A stretch of DNA of 45,600 nucleotides from Rhodoferax sp. (GTDB lineage Bacteria; Pseudomonadota; Gammaproteobacteria; Burkholderiales; Burkholderiaceae_C): the NCBI GenBank assembly GCA_030685025.1, contig JAUXWC010000216.1, positions 1-45,600 on the forward strand. Reading direction: 5' to 3'. Positions 31,292 to 42,075 of this stretch are shown in pieces (position 1 is the stretch's first letter; each line of letters starts with the position of its first letter). A program made the position numbers and the translations under genes. The notes beneath the pieces were generated by a model, which ran no database searches, was not told where the DNA came from, and saw nothing but the letters and a program-made list of their open reading frames with translations.

Positions 31292-33886
31292 ATGACTGAA
31301 ATAGGCAAAAATCATCAGAACGCGAGTGCCACGCCTGGGGCGCAGCACGCTATTTGTGCGCGCTGGCTGGATCCGCATTCAGGCTTGATCGCCTTCATTG
31401 CCCGGGAAATGCAGCGCTGCCATGCGCATGCTGCCCGAACCGTGGTGCTGCTGCCGTTCGCGCAACTGATGCCGGTGGCCCATCGCATGTGGGCGCAGGC
31501 GTACCCGGATGGCTTTGCGCCGCGCTTCGAGACTACGCGCAACTGGAGCCAATCGCTGGGGAGCTTCGGCGCGGGCGCGGCTGACATCGCCTTCGACATG
31601 GCGAGCGACGCGCTGACGGCCCGTGCCTTGCTGGAGGGCGCCGGCCTGGCCGTCCATCGAGAGCATTTGAGCGCGTCGCTGCTGGAAGCGGCGTACCAAC
31701 TCGCCGCCCTGGCCGCAGCGGTGGCACCGCCGCAGCGCGCGGCCTGGGCGCGACACCTGCGTCCGGCCCTTGAGGCCGGTCTCGATTCGCCGCTGCTGGC
31801 GCAGGAAGCGGCCGTGGTGGGCGTGGCGCTGGCCTGGGCCGCCAGCTCGGGTTACCTGACCGATGTGCTGTTCACGCCGTTGGCCGCCCAGCAGGTCGAC
31901 TGTCTGGTGTGCTTGCAGGGGTTCGAGCCGGAGCCCATGTCCCGCGTGATGGCGACGCTGTTCGCGGGGCGGTTTGCGGCCACGCCAATTCATGAGGAAG
32001 CGGCGCCGGGCGGCATCACCTTGCTGGCCGCCACCGACATGGAAGACGAAGCGCAGCAAGCCGCCAGTTGTGTCATCGCGCACGTGCAGGCCGGGCGTTG
32101 GCCGGTGGCCCTGGTGGCGGTGGACCGGGCCTTGACGCGCCGGGTACGCGCCATGCTGGAAGGTGGTGGCCTGCGTCTGCGTGACGAGAACGGCTGGAAG
32201 CTGTCCACCACACGCGCCGGCGCTACCCTGCTGGCCGCGCTGCGCGCATGCGCCTGGAACGCCAGCACCGACGCCGTGCTGGACTGGCTCAAGAACGGCG
32301 TGGCAGCCGATGCACAGGCCTTGCGGCAACTCGAACACGGCTTGCGCCGGACCGCGGTACGTGATTGGCGGGCCTGGCAGGGCAGCGAGGAGCAGGCGGC
32401 GGTGCTGGCCTTGACCAAGCAGGTCAATGCTTGGCGCCAGTCCCTGCAACGCGCGCGGCCACTGGGATTGTGGCTGCTGGGTTTGCAGCAGTTGCTACAG
32501 GCCAGCGGTCAGTGGACCGCGCTGCAGCTTGACCGCGCCGGTGCCGACGTAATGGCGGCCCTGCACCTGCACAGCGGCACGGCGTTGTTGGGGGGCGAGC
32601 CGGCGGCGCAGTTTTTGTGGACTGCGCGGGCCTTGAGCCTGGCCGAGTTCACGTCCTGGGTGCGCCAGGTGCTGGAGGCCGCAAGCTGTTCGCCGCAGTA
32701 CCCGCTGCAGGAGCAGGTGGTGATCGTGCCGATGAATCAATTGTTGGGGCGTGTCTTTGCCGCGCTGGTGGTTCCGGGTTGTGATGAGCAGCGACTGAAC
32801 CCGGCCGCCGAGCCGCCTGGACGCTGGACGCAGGCGCAACGCCTGGCCCTGGACCTGCCCACGCGCGACAGCTTGCTGGCCGCCGCCGGGGCGGCTTGGC
32901 GACACGCCCTGCAGTCCCCGCTGTGCGACGTGTTGTGGCGCCAAAGCGATGATTCCGGAGAAACCCTGCTGCCCAGCACACTAGTGCAGTCACTGCAACT
33001 CGCGCGGGGCGCCGCCACGGCCGCGCCTGACCCGCGCGGGCGGCGGCGCATCCAGCCTGTCGCGCAACACCCGCCCCAAGCACTGGGTGATCGCTTGCCA
33101 ATCTCCACCTTGTCGGCCAGCGCCTATGACGATTTGCGAACCTGCCCCTACAAGTTTTTTGCCTTGCGCCAGTTGGGCCTGCGTGAAGCGGACGAGCTCG
33201 ATACCGACGTCGACAAGCGCGATTTTGGCAACTGGTTGCATGAGGTGCTGCGGCAGTTCCATGAGGCACTGTTGGCCCAACCCGAGCCCACACCGGGTGG
33301 GCGGGCCGCGCGGCTGGATGCCGCCGCGCAGGCAGTCAGTGACGCCATGGGGCTGGCGCCGGATGAGTTCCTGCCCTTTGCCGCCGCGTGGCCGGCGGTG
33401 CGTGACGGCTACCTGGCCTGGTTGCACAGGCACGAGCAGCAAGGCGCCCGGTTCGAGCGTGCCGAGATTTGGCGTGAGCAGGGCATCGGGCCGGTCAAGC
33501 TGGTCGGCCGGATTGACCGGATCGACCGTCAGTCCGACGGCTTGACACTGGTGCTGGATTACAAGACTGAAGACCTGAGCAAGACCCGTCAGCGTGTGGC
33601 CAATCCGGTTGAAGACACCCAGATGGCCTTTTACGCGGCCCTGTTGCCGGACGACGAACTGGCCGGCGCCTACGTCACCCTGGGTGAGAAGCAGGGCACG
33701 GTCACTGTGGCACAGGCCGACATCGTGGCGGTGCGTGATGCGCTGATTGAAGCCGTCCTGCACGACACGGCACAAATTGCCCAAGGCGCGGCGCTGCCGG
33801 CGCTGGGCGAGGTGCCGGCGTGTGACTATTGCGCCGCACGCGGCCTGTGCCGCAGAGATTCTTGGGCGGAGGCCAGCCATGCCTAG
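31292..33886 (+). CDS. addB: AddB-like helicase-nuclease subunit (PD-(D/E)XK, Fe-S type)
   Basis: An 864-residue partner of AddA in double-strand-break end resection and recombination. There is no Walker A motif, as expected for an inactivated helicase half. The C-terminal RecB-type nuclease has [20 protein letters not shown] and [10 protein letters not shown]. Four Cys typical of the AddB Fe-S cluster are present: one in [10 protein letters not shown] and three in [15 protein letters not shown]. It corresponds to the betaproteobacterial 'probable DNA repair protein' family. It overlaps addA by 8 bases. Confidence 0.85.
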   Translation: MTEIGKNHQNASATPGAQHAICARWLDPHSGLIAFIAREMQRCHAHAARTVVLLPFAQLMPVAHRMWAQAYPDGFAPRFETTRNWSQSLGSFGAGAADIAFDMASDALTARALLEGAGLAVHREHLSASLLEAAYQLAALAAAVAPPQRAAWARHLRPALEAGLDSPLLAQEAAVVGVALAWAASSGYLTDVLFTPLAAQQVDCLVCLQGFEPEPMSRVMATLFAGRFAATPIHEEAAPGGITLLAATDMEDEAQQAASCVIAHVQAGRWPVALVAVDRALTRRVRAMLEGGGLRLRDENGWKLSTTRAGATLLAALRACAWNASTDAVLDWLKNGVAADAQALRQLEHGLRRTAVRDWRAWQGSEEQAAVLALTKQVNAWRQSLQRARPLGLWLLGLQQLLQASGQWTALQLDRAGADVMAALHLHSGTALLGGEPAAQFLWTARALSLAEFTSWVRQVLEAASCSPQYPLQEQVVIVPMNQLLGRVFAALVVPGCDEQRLNPAAEPPGRWTQAQRLALDLPTRDSLLAAAGAAWRHALQSPLCDVLWRQSDDSGETLLPSTLVQSLQLARGAATAAPDPRGRRRIQPVAQHPPQALGDRLPISTLSASAYDDLRTCPYKFFALRQLGLREADELDTDVDKRDFGNWLHEVLRQFHEALLAQPEPTPGGRAARLDAAAQAVSDAMGLAPDEFLPFAAAWPAVRDGYLAWLHRHEQQGARFERAEIWREQGIGPVKLVGRIDRIDRQSDGLTLVLDYKTEDLSKTRQRVANPVEDTQMAFYAALLPDDELAGAYVTLGEKQGTVTVAQADIVAVRDALIEAVLHDTAQIAQGAALPALGEVPACDYCAARGLCRRDSWAEASHA

Positions 33887-36800
33887 CTCCCGGGCGGCTT
33901 ACGAACTCAACGGTCAGGCCGTCAGCCGGGAAGGCTTCTACGCCATCGCCTGCGACCCACGGCGCAGTGTGGCGGTGGAAGCCTGTGCTGGCGCCGGCAA
34001 GACCTGGATGCTGGTGTCGCGCATCGTGCGCGCCTTGCTCGAAGGCAGTGCGCCACAGGACATACTGGCCATCACCTTTACCAAGAAGGCCGCTGGCGAG
34101 ATGCGCCAGCGTTTGCACGAATGGCTGGTGGCTTTCGCCAGTGCCACGCCGGAGCAGCTCGACGCCGAGCTGATTGCAAGGGGAATCGACCCGCAGGCCG
34201 CACCAGCACAGCGTCAGACGCTACAAGAACTGTATCAACGTGGGCTTGAGACGGGCCGCCCGGTGCAGATCCGGACCTTTCATGGCTGGTTCGCCGCCTT
34301 GTTGCGCACGGCGCCCCTGTCGGTGTTGCAGGAACTGGGTTTGCCCAGCCCCTATGAGCTGCTGGAAGACGACACGGCGGCGGTGGCACAGGTGTGGCGC
34401 CGCTTCAACCAGGCGGTGCTGGCCGATCCGCAGGCGCTGCAGGACTATCAGGCCTTGGTGCGTGAGCACGGCCGCTTTCAGCTCGCACGTGGCCTGCACG
34501 CCGCGCTGGACAAGCGGGTGGAGTTTGAGCTGGCGGACGCCGCCCACGTGGTCGATGCCTCGGTGCAGCGTTTCGACGCCCAATTTCCCGCCTGTGCCGG
34601 ATTGCCCGAGCCCTCGGCCCTGTTGTGGCGCTCGCCCGAACGCGCGGTCTTGCAGGAGGCGGCGCGCGTGCTCGGCGCTGCCAGCCAGCCGTCGTTCAGT
34701 GCCAAGGGCCAGGAGCTGGAGCGCGCGCTGGTCGATAGCCATGCCGCCGGCGTGCTGGCAGCCTTGCTGACGCAGGATGGCACGGCGCGCAAGTTTGGCG
34801 ACAAGGTGGTGGGTATTGAGCGAGTGCGCCAAGCCCAGGAGTTGGCGCTGTTGGTGCAGGCGGCGGTGGCGCAGCACCAGGCCTGGTTGCACCAGCAAGG
34901 CATGGCCCGGCTGACGCGCCGTCTGATTGCCGAATTCGCCGCGCTCAAGCGCGAGCGCGGCTGGATCGACATGAACGACATCGAGCGCGCGGCACGGCAT
35001 TTGTTGGCGGACAGCGTGCTGTCGGGCTGGGTGCAGGAGCGGCTCGATGCCCGTGTGGCGCACCTGTTGATTGACGAGTTCCAGGACACCAGCCCCTTGC
35101 AGTGGCAGGCTCTGAGCGCCTGGCTCAGTGGCTACGCGGGTGCCGGACGCTCACCCAGCGTGTTCATCGTGGGTGACCCCAAACAGAGCATCTACCGTTT
35201 TCGCCGGGCTGAGCCGCAGGTGTTTCGGGCTGCGCAAGGCTTTGTGGTGCAGGCTCTGGACGGTGTCCTGCTCAGTTGCGACCACACCCGGCGCAATGCG
35301 ACGGCCGTGGTGGCGCTGGTCAACCGGGTCATGGATCAGGCCCAGCAGGACGGCCAGTACGCTGGGTTTCGGCCGCACACCACCGAGTCGGTGGAATCTG
35401 GCGCCGTGTTGGCCCTGCCCAGAATTGAGCGCGATGCCAATCCGTCCAACGGCGGCGCTGCGACGCAGAGCCTTTGGCGCGACAGCCTGACGCAGCCGCG
35501 CGTGGTGCCCGAAGAGACCCTCAAGACGCTGGAGTGTCGTCAGGCCGCACTGTGGATCGCGCAGCAGTTGGCTCCGGGCCAGACCAACTCGTTCTCGCCG
35601 CCCTTGCAGCCGGGGCACATCATGGTGTTGTCGCGCAAGCGCGAGCGCCTGGGGCTGATGCAGGACGCGCTGCGCGCACTGCACATCCCGACGCAGCAGC
35701 CTGAAAAGACCGACCTGGCTCAGGCCCCGGAGGTGCAGGATATTGTCGCCTTGCTCGATGTGCTGCTGTCGCCGGACCATGATCTGTCGCTGGCGCGCGC
35801 GCTCAAATCCCCCCTGTTTGGCATCACGGACGACGAGCTGGTGGAGATCGCCCTGGTCGCGCGCCAGCGCCGCGCGGATGACTTGCCAGCGTGCGCCTGG
35901 TTCGAGCTGTTGCGCTCGGCACCCGATCTGCCAGTGGCGCTGCGCGCGGCGGGGCTTGTGTTGGCGCGCTGGCAGGCCTGGGCTGCGGCTCTGCCGCCGC
36001 ACGATCTGCTGCACGCGATCTATGACGACGGCGACGTGCTGGCGCGCTTTGGCGCCGCCGCCCCGCAGGCGCTGCGTGATGGTGTAGTGGCCAATTTACG
36101 CGCCTTGTTGTCGGCGGCGCTGCAGATCGACGGAGGCCGGTTTGTCACGCCTTACGCCTTTGTGCGCGCGCTCAAGGCCGGTGGCGTCAAGGCTGCGGCG
36201 CGCGCCGACGCCAACGCCGTGCGTCTGCTCACCATCCATGGCGCCAAGGGCCTGGAGGCGCCGGTGGTAGTGCTGCTCGATACCGACAGCGAGGCCCCGC
36301 GCGGCGAAACCATGGGCGTGCAAGTGGACTGGCCGGGCGAGGCCCAGGCACCCACGCGCTTTGTGTTCCTGGCGAGTCAGAGTCGCCCGCCCGCTTGCAT
36401 GGTCGAAGCCCTTGCCAGCGAGCGAGCGGCGCAACAGCGCGAGGAGCTCAATGCCCTGTACGTGGCCATGACGCGCTCGCGCAGGCAGTTGGTGGTGTCG
36501 TGTGTGCAGCCGCACCGTGCGCAGTCCAGCAGTTGGTGGGCACGCTTGCAGGGTGATGGTTTGCCGCTGGCTGCTGTGGGCAATGCCCTGGGCGCGCTCG
36601 TTCCAGTTCCTTCAGACCCCGGGTTTTCATTGCCAGTGTTGCCTATGGAGCTTGCCAGCATTGAGTTAAGTGCTATCCAATCAGGAGCGACAGCGGGACC
36701 GATGACGGACTCGCTGTCATCACGCATTGGCCAAGCGATGCACCGGCTGCTGGAGCGTTATGGCCGTCGATTGCTGTCGATCGAAACCGTCCCCGCGCTG

Positions 36801-37235
36801 GAGGTGGCACGCGAGTTTGCCCTGGAGTCGGCGCAGGCTGAACAAGCGTTGGGGATGGCTAGGCGCATTGTGCAAGGCGAGGGGGCCTGGGCCTGGGACG
36901 ACCTTCGCTTGAGCTGGCAGGGCAATGAGGTGGCGCTGATGGATGGCGGTGAGCTGCTGCGCCTGGATCGCCTGGTGCAAGTGAAAGCTAGTACGCAATG
37001 GTGGGTGCTGGACTACAAGTCCGCCGGGCAGCCCGAGTTGGATCCGCAACTGGTGGCTCAACTGCAGCGTTACCGCGCTGCCGTGCAACGCGCCCAAACC
37101 GACCAGATCGTGCGGGCCGCCTTTCTCACCGCCGACGGCAAGATGCTTGAAATCGCCGGGCCTGCCGCGGCCGAAACGGTCAGCTTCGCGGCAGCCAGTC
37201 ATGCCACACTAGCAACAACCGGGACACCTCAATGA
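33879..37235 (+). CDS. addA: AddA-like UvrD-family helicase/nuclease
   Basis: An 1118-residue SF1A helicase. Motif I is ACAGAGKT (residues 35-42), then ITFTKKAAGEM, RTFHGWFA, motif II LLIDEFQDTSP, motif III VGDPKQSIYRFRRAEP, LTIHGAKGLEAPVVV and YVAMTRSRRQL. The C-terminal nuclease has LRLDRLVQV and WWVLDYKSA. Together with AddB it degrades and processes DNA ends for RecA. The ATG at 33879 lies inside the end of addB. Its own stop overlaps the next gene (ATGA). Confidence 0.9.
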   Translation: MPSSRAAYELNGQAVSREGFYAIACDPRRSVAVEACAGAGKTWMLVSRIVRALLEGSAPQDILAITFTKKAAGEMRQRLHEWLVAFASATPEQLDAELIARGIDPQAAPAQRQTLQELYQRGLETGRPVQIRTFHGWFAALLRTAPLSVLQELGLPSPYELLEDDTAAVAQVWRRFNQAVLADPQALQDYQALVREHGRFQLARGLHAALDKRVEFELADAAHVVDASVQRFDAQFPACAGLPEPSALLWRSPERAVLQEAARVLGAASQPSFSAKGQELERALVDSHAAGVLAALLTQDGTARKFGDKVVGIERVRQAQELALLVQAAVAQHQAWLHQQGMARLTRRLIAEFAALKRERGWIDMNDIERAARHLLADSVLSGWVQERLDARVAHLLIDEFQDTSPLQWQALSAWLSGYAGAGRSPSVFIVGDPKQSIYRFRRAEPQVFRAAQGFVVQALDGVLLSCDHTRRNATAVVALVNRVMDQAQQDGQYAGFRPHTTESVESGAVLALPRIERDANPSNGGAATQSLWRDSLTQPRVVPEETLKTLECRQAALWIAQQLAPGQTNSFSPPLQPGHIMVLSRKRERLGLMQDALRALHIPTQQPEKTDLAQAPEVQDIVALLDVLLSPDHDLSLARALKSPLFGITDDELVEIALVARQRRADDLPACAWFELLRSAPDLPVALRAAGLVLARWQAWAAALPPHDLLHAIYDDGDVLARFGAAAPQALRDGVVANLRALLSAALQIDGGRFVTPYAFVRALKAGGVKAAARADANAVRLLTIHGAKGLEAPVVVLLDTDSEAPRGETMGVQVDWPGEAQAPTRFVFLASQSRPPACMVEALASERAAQQREELNALYVAMTRSRRQLVVSCVQPHRAQSSSWWARLQGDGLPLAAVGNALGALVPVPSDPGFSLPVLPMELASIELSAIQSGATAGPMTDSLSSRIGQAMHRLLERYGRRLLSIETVPALEVAREFALESAQAEQALGMARRIVQGEGAWAWDDLRLSWQGNEVALMDGGELLRLDRLVQVKASTQWWVLDYKSAGQPELDPQLVAQLQRYRAAVQRAQTDQIVRAAFLTADGKMLEIAGPAAAETVSFAAASHATLATTGTPQ

Positions 37236-38512
37236 GCGAAAAGACCACCACTGCGGATGCCTACATTTCACCGGCCCAGTTGTGCGTCGGGCTGCATGTG
37301 CAACTGGACTTGCCATGGACCGAGCACCCGTTCACCTTTTCCAGTTTCAAGATCAAGAGCCTGGAGCAGATCGTCACCTTGCAGGCGCTGGGGCTGACGC
37401 GTATTCGTTTCAACAAGGCCAAGAGTGACGGCGAACCGCTGGCGGCGCCCAAGGGCATACCGGCGGAGCCGACGGCGCCCGAGTCGCACGAAAACGACCC
37501 GCTCTATCAGGCCAAGCGGGCCAGGGTCGAGCGCCTGCTGGCGCAGCAGGCCCGCGTGGCCAAGTGCGAGCGCGAGTTCCTGACGTCGGCCAAGGCCGTC
37601 AAGTCGATCAACCAGAATCTGTTTGCCAGACCTGCCGACGCGCGCCAGGAGGCCGAAAACCTGGTCGACGGCATCGCCGATTCCATGCTGACGGAGTCGG
37701 ACATCGCCATCAACCTGATGAAAGACAAGGCCGGCGGTGAAGACGTGTACTTTCATTCGCTCAACGTCACCCTGCTGTCGATGATGCTGGCCAAGGAGCT
37801 GAAGGCGCCGCGCGAGGCGATCCGCCTGATTGGCATGGGGGCGATGTTTCACGACGTCGGCAAGCTCGACATCCCGGACCGCATCGTGCGCAAGACCGAG
37901 CCGCTGACCAAGCCCGAGTGGTCGCTGTTGCACCAGCATTGCGCCTATGGCGTGGAGACCGGCCGCAAGCTGGGGCTGCCAAACGAGGCGCTGACCGTGA
38001 TCGCGCAGCATCACGAATATGCGGACGGCACCGGGTACCCCAAGGGGCTCAAGGGTGCCGACATCTTCTTGCTGGCGCGCGTCGTGGCGATTGTCAATAC
38101 CTACGACAACCTGTGTAACCCGATGAAGGCGTCAACGGCCCTAACGCCTCACCAGGCGCTGTCGTTGATGTACGCCCAGCAACGTGGCAAGTTCGACACG
38201 GTGCCTTTGACCACCTTCGTGCGTTGCATGGGCATTTACCCGCCGGGCACGGTGGTGGTGTTATCCAATGAGTCCGTCGGCATGGTGGTATCGGTCAACA
38301 GCGCGATCCCGTTGAAGCCAACCGTGCTGATCTACGATCCAACGGTTCCACGCGAGCGGGCGATTCTGGTTGAGTTGGAGAGTGAGCCGGAGGTCTCCAT
38401 CAGTCGCGCACTCAAGCCTGACCAGTTGCCCAAACCGATTTACGATTACCTCGCACCGCGCCGTCGCCTGACCTACTACTTCGATTCCGAGGCAGGCGCG
38501 CCGGCGTCGTAA
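37232..38512 (+). CDS. HD-GYP domain protein (probable c-di-GMP phosphodiesterase)
   Basis: A 426-residue protein. The N-terminal DUF3391-like region has YISPAQLCVGLHVQLDLPW and HPFTFSSFKI. The HD-GYP domain has HSLNVTLLSMMLAKEL, MFHDVGKLDIPD (HD at about residue 207) and IAQHHEYADGTGYPKGLKG, so the metal and GYP residues are intact. The C-terminal region is beta-rich. Linear pGpG or GMP would be the product. It overlaps addA by ATGA. A functional link to DNA repair is not evident. Confidence 0.88.
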   Translation: MSEKTTTADAYISPAQLCVGLHVQLDLPWTEHPFTFSSFKIKSLEQIVTLQALGLTRIRFNKAKSDGEPLAAPKGIPAEPTAPESHENDPLYQAKRARVERLLAQQARVAKCEREFLTSAKAVKSINQNLFARPADARQEAENLVDGIADSMLTESDIAINLMKDKAGGEDVYFHSLNVTLLSMMLAKELKAPREAIRLIGMGAMFHDVGKLDIPDRIVRKTEPLTKPEWSLLHQHCAYGVETGRKLGLPNEALTVIAQHHEYADGTGYPKGLKGADIFLLARVVAIVNTYDNLCNPMKASTALTPHQALSLMYAQQRGKFDTVPLTTFVRCMGIYPPGTVVVLSNESVGMVVSVNSAIPLKPTVLIYDPTVPRERAILVELESEPEVSISRALKPDQLPKPIYDYLAPRRRLTYYFDSEAGAPAS

Positions 38513-38580
38513 CGACGCCGCATCGGCGACCCACCCGCCTGACCAGCAGGTCGGGCCGCTCTCATTGCCACAAGGAAGTC

Positions 38581-39909
38581 ATGCCAGTTGCCACGCCAAC
38601 CCAATCCGTCATCATCGTCGGCGCCGGCCCGTCGGGCCTGATGGCGGCCGAGCACCTGAGCGCCGCCGGCGTGGCGGTGGACCTGTTCGACGCCATGCCC
38701 AGCGTAGGGCGCAAGTTCTTGCTGGCCGGCAAGGGCGGGCTCAATCTGACGCATGCCGAGCCGGTCGACCGGTTTGTCACGCGTTACGGCGCACGCCAGG
38801 CGCTGCTGACTGAGCCGTTGCAGGATTTTGGCCCGCAGCAGGTGCGTGAGTGGGCCAAATCGCTGGGTGTGGACACCTTTGTTGGCACGTCCGGACACGT
38901 CTTTCCCACCGATATGAAGGCGGCGCCGTTGTTGCGTGCCTGGCTGACGCGCCTGCGCCATCCCCAGAGCGGGCCGGGCGTGCGCTTTCACATGCGCCAC
39001 CGCTGGAACGGCGGCTTGGAGCGCGGCGCCGATGGCGTGTTCAGTTTGAGTTTCGACACCGCGCAGGGCACGGTGCGGCACCAGGCCCCGGCAGTGGTGC
39101 TGGCGCTGGGCGGCGGCAGTTGGGCGCGGCTTGGTTCGGACGGCGCCTGGGTGCCCTGGCTGCGCTCGCGCGACATCGAAGTGGCGCCACTGCGGCCGGC
39201 CAATTGCGGCTTTGATGTCGCCTCGCCGCGTGCCCAGGCGCCTTGCAGCCGGTCCGAGGCCGAGCCGACGGTGAGCACATCCAGTGGTTGGAGCGCGCAC
39301 TTCACCAGCCGCCATGCCGGCGAGCCGTTCAAGTCGGTGGCGATTTCGGTTGCAACGCCTGATGGGGTGTCTTGGCGTCGCTTGGGGGAGTTTGTCGCCA
39401 CCGCCACCGGGCTGGAGGGCAGCTTGATTTACGCCGCGTCGAGCCTGCTGCGCAACGAAATCGCGGCCAGGGGCTCGGCCACCTTCTGGCTCGATTTGCT
39501 GCCCGACCTGAGCGCGCAGCGCGTACTCGCTGAAGTCAGTCATCCACGCGGCTCACGCTCGCTCTCCAGCCACCTCAAGAGCCGCCTGCACCTGCAAGGC
39601 ATCAAGGCGGCGATCCTGTTTGAAATCCTCGCCAAGGACGACCTGGCAAAGCCCCAGGCGCTGGCCGGCGCCATCAAGGCGCTGCCGATACGCTTGGTGG
39701 CCGCGCGACCGATTGACGAGGCCATCAGCAGCGCTGGCGGCGTGCGTTTCGAGGGCCTCGATCACGCGCTGATGGTGACGGCGCAACCGGGCCTGTTTTG
39801 CGTCGGAGAAATGCTGGACTGGGAGGCCCCCACCGGCGGCTATCTGCTCACTGCGTGTTTGGCGACCGGCGTGCGCGCCGCGCAGGGTGTGCGGCGCTAT
39901 CTGTCCTGA
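38581..39909 (+). CDS. FAD-dependent flavoprotein (HI0933-like, PP_4765-type)
   Basis: A 442-residue protein. The N-terminal Rossmann fold has VIIVGAGPSGLMAAEHL; SVGRKFLLAGKGGLNLTH and VVLALGGGSWARLGSDG are hallmarks of the HI0933/BaiN-like group, and CVGEMLDWEAPTGGYLLT is the C-terminal FAD contact. The enzyme reaction is unknown. The ATG at 38581 has AAGGAAGTC upstream. Convergent with the next gene after 11 bases. Confidence 0.85.
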   Translation: MPVATPTQSVIIVGAGPSGLMAAEHLSAAGVAVDLFDAMPSVGRKFLLAGKGGLNLTHAEPVDRFVTRYGARQALLTEPLQDFGPQQVREWAKSLGVDTFVGTSGHVFPTDMKAAPLLRAWLTRLRHPQSGPGVRFHMRHRWNGGLERGADGVFSLSFDTAQGTVRHQAPAVVLALGGGSWARLGSDGAWVPWLRSRDIEVAPLRPANCGFDVASPRAQAPCSRSEAEPTVSTSSGWSAHFTSRHAGEPFKSVAISVATPDGVSWRRLGEFVATATGLEGSLIYAASSLLRNEIAARGSATFWLDLLPDLSAQRVLAEVSHPRGSRSLSSHLKSRLHLQGIKAAILFEILAKDDLAKPQALAGAIKALPIRLVAARPIDEAISSAGGVRFEGLDHALMVTAQPGLFCVGEMLDWEAPTGGYLLTACLATGVRAAQGVRRYLS

Positions 39910-39920
39910 TGCGCTCGGGC

Positions 39921-40454
39921 TCAGAACTTCGCGGCCACCGTCTGCGCAAGCTTGATCTGATCGGGCCTTGCCTTGGGTAGTGTCACCTGAATCGTCGCGT
40001 TGGCCTTGCGCACAGTGAGAGTCCCATTGATGTCGGTCCACACCGCCTCGTCGCCCAATCCCGCTCCGACGATGTCGCTGTAGGCGCCCTTTGGCAACTT
40101 GCCCTTCCAGGGCGCGGTGTCGCCCGTGGTCGAAAGATTGTCGCGGTAGAGATCCATCTGCTCGACGGCTTTGCGGATGCTTGGCTCAATCTCAATGCTG
40201 AAGGCAATTGCCGGCGTGGCCCGGCCGGCAGCGAAGGAGCAGACAACGAGTGTCTTGCTGATGCGTTCAATATGCCGTGCCACCTGGGGCGCGGGCACGC
40301 CAAGGAACGCCGCGGCATCCTGGACCGTGAAGCCCACGCACTTCTCAAGGTCCGCCTTGGCGACGATGCCCTTTGAATCCGCGGCCCCCGCCAGGGTTGT
40401 GGTCAGGGTCAGGGCCGCCACCATCAGGCCAATGTCTTGCTTTGTGATTCGCAT
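39921..40454 (-). CDS. Secreted hypothetical protein (177 aa)
   Basis: Not recognised. The ATG at 40454 has an excellent AGGAGGGG upstream. Residues 1-24 form a signal peptide (GLMVAALTLTTTLAGAAD). The mature protein has two Cys (KCVGF and VVCSFAAG) that could pair, a VQDAAAFLGVPAPQVARH segment, and a C-terminal beta-rich part (DEAVWTDINGTLTVRKANATIQVTL). It is probably a periplasmic soluble protein. No operon partner: convergent with the flavoprotein gene. Confidence 0.75.
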   Translation of the reverse strand: MRITKQDIGLMVAALTLTTTLAGAADSKGIVAKADLEKCVGFTVQDAAAFLGVPAPQVARHIERISKTLVVCSFAAGRATPAIAFSIEIEPSIRKAVEQMDLYRDNLSTTGDTAPWKGKLPKGAYSDIVGAGLGDEAVWTDINGTLTVRKANATIQVTLPKARPDQIKLAQTVAAKF

Positions 40455-40587
40455 CGTCCCCTCCTGCTCCGGCGCGTCTTGGCCGGACGGTGCAAGGTTT
40501 ATCACTGACTGCGAGAAGCGTCAAGCGAAAGTGAAAAGCGAGCACTGCCTGCCACGGTGGTAGTGGGAATGAGCATGACTGTGCAAT

Positions 40588-40609
40588 CCAAGAAGTTTGA
40601 TTTTCTTGG
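40588..40609. other. Perfect small hairpin in a 186-base intergenic region
   Basis: CCAAGAA (40588-40594) pairs with TTCTTGG (40603-40609) around an 8-base loop. It lies downstream of the acyltransferase-3 stop, but no T-tract follows. Nothing else was identified in 40455-40640. Confidence 0.35.
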
Positions 40610-40640
40610 TAAACAGGCCCCGCGCATCACGCGCAAGGGA

Positions 40641-41882
40641 CTACTTGGTTGACGAATTCGCCATTTCTTGCGCAAGACTCTGGCGTTCACCCCTTTGCGG
40701 GACGCCCCTGAACAGGGTAAACGGGTAGCGCCGACCATTGAGCAAACTGCTCAGAGGCGTCGAACGCACCAGGAAGTGGTAGGTCAACAACGAGACGGCG
40801 GTGGTGGCGATGATGTTCAGCGGCATCTTGATCAAGGCCGGCAGGGTCGCACCATACAGCAGTGCCCCAAAGCCGATGGTGGCCGGCATGTGAATCAGGT
40901 AAACCCAATATGAGCTTTGCGCCAGGTAGCTCAAGCCCGGGTGGGGTCGGCTGACATAGCGCAGGAACAGCCCGATCAGCGCAAAGCTCCACAGCCAGGT
41001 GCAGGCGTTGTAGGCCAACGCAAACCAGAACGTGAAGTGGGAAATCGCCACCCCATGGTCGCGGTGCAGACCCACCAGGGTGAGCGCCACGGCGAAGCAC
41101 AGCAAGCCCGCGCCGACGTAGGCCGACCAGCGCCGCTGGTACCGCGCCAGCAAGCGATCGCGCTGCCCATACAGGGCCAGCCCGAATAGGTAGAACCAGC
41201 CGTTGTGCAGCCACTCGGCCAGCGGCGGCAGGAAAGCACCGCTGGCGCTGACAAATCCATCTTTGTAGCCGGCCCCCAGCAGTGCCAAGGGCGCGGCCAG
41301 CACGACGAAGCCCCAGGCGCTGCCGGCCAGTCGCCCGAACGCGGCCGCCAGCCGTGCCCGCAGCGCTGACGGCGTGGCTCGCGCCAGCGGGGCCAGCGCC
41401 GCCGTGAACAGGCTGAACCACATCAGCATCCACAAAAACCATAGGTGCAGGGTGTTCCACATTGGCGCGTCCTCGCGCGGGGGGATCAGGCTCGGCTCAA
41501 TGCCCCACGTGCCGCGCACCATGCGGTGCACGAACAGCAAGGCCAACAGACCGCAAACCCCATAGATCACCGGCCACAGCAGCACAAACGGCAGCCCCAG
41601 GCGCATCAGCCGGTTCTTCAACATGCCCTGCACACCGCGTCGTTGGACCAGCATGGTCACGAAGAAGCCCGCCAGAATGAAGAACACCGGCATGCGAAAG
41701 CTGTGGATCAGCACCACCAAAATGTCGGCCACTTCGCTGCGCTGGTGGTCGTGCCACGGCAAAGGCGAGGGCGCCACCATGTAGATCACCGCCACATGCA
41801 GCACCACGCCCAGCCACATCATCACGGCACGCAGGTTGTCCAGTGCGTACAGGCGGTCGAAAGAGGGTGGGTGCTGCGTCAT
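40641..41882 (-). CDS. Acyltransferase-3 family integral membrane protein (OpgC-like)
   Basis: A 413-residue protein with about 10-12 TM helices. The N-terminal YALDNLRAVMMWLGVVLHV contains the Arg and His of the family, and SFRMPVFFILAGFF follows. SYWVYLIHMPATIGFG is the typical late motif. Members transfer acyl groups to sugars or glycans across the membrane; OpgC succinylates periplasmic glucans. The acceptor here is unknown. The ATG at 41882 has AGGA at 10 bases; a TTG 8 codons earlier is less likely. Confidence 0.82.
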   Translation of the reverse strand: MTQHPPSFDRLYALDNLRAVMMWLGVVLHVAVIYMVAPSPLPWHDHQRSEVADILVVLIHSFRMPVFFILAGFFVTMLVQRRGVQGMLKNRLMRLGLPFVLLWPVIYGVCGLLALLFVHRMVRGTWGIEPSLIPPREDAPMWNTLHLWFLWMLMWFSLFTAALAPLARATPSALRARLAAAFGRLAGSAWGFVVLAAPLALLGAGYKDGFVSASGAFLPPLAEWLHNGWFYLFGLALYGQRDRLLARYQRRWSAYVGAGLLCFAVALTLVGLHRDHGVAISHFTFWFALAYNACTWLWSFALIGLFLRYVSRPHPGLSYLAQSSYWVYLIHMPATIGFGALLYGATLPALIKMPLNIIATTAVSLLTYHFLVRSTPLSSLLNGRRYPFTLFRGVPQRGERQSLAQEMANSSTK

Positions 41883-42075
41883 CGTGTCGGGTCCTGGAGT
41901 GGCCAAGCCCGACTGTAGCGCCTCATGCCCCTGTCACCGCTGCGCGCAAGCCAGCGATGTGGATTGCCGCGCGGCGCCCGCCACGGCGCAAAGCGGTTGC
42001 GACGACGGACGGCGCCGCCACCGATGGGAGGCAGACGCAGCAAGGCCGGGCGTGCGCGGTGGCCCTGGCGGCGCC

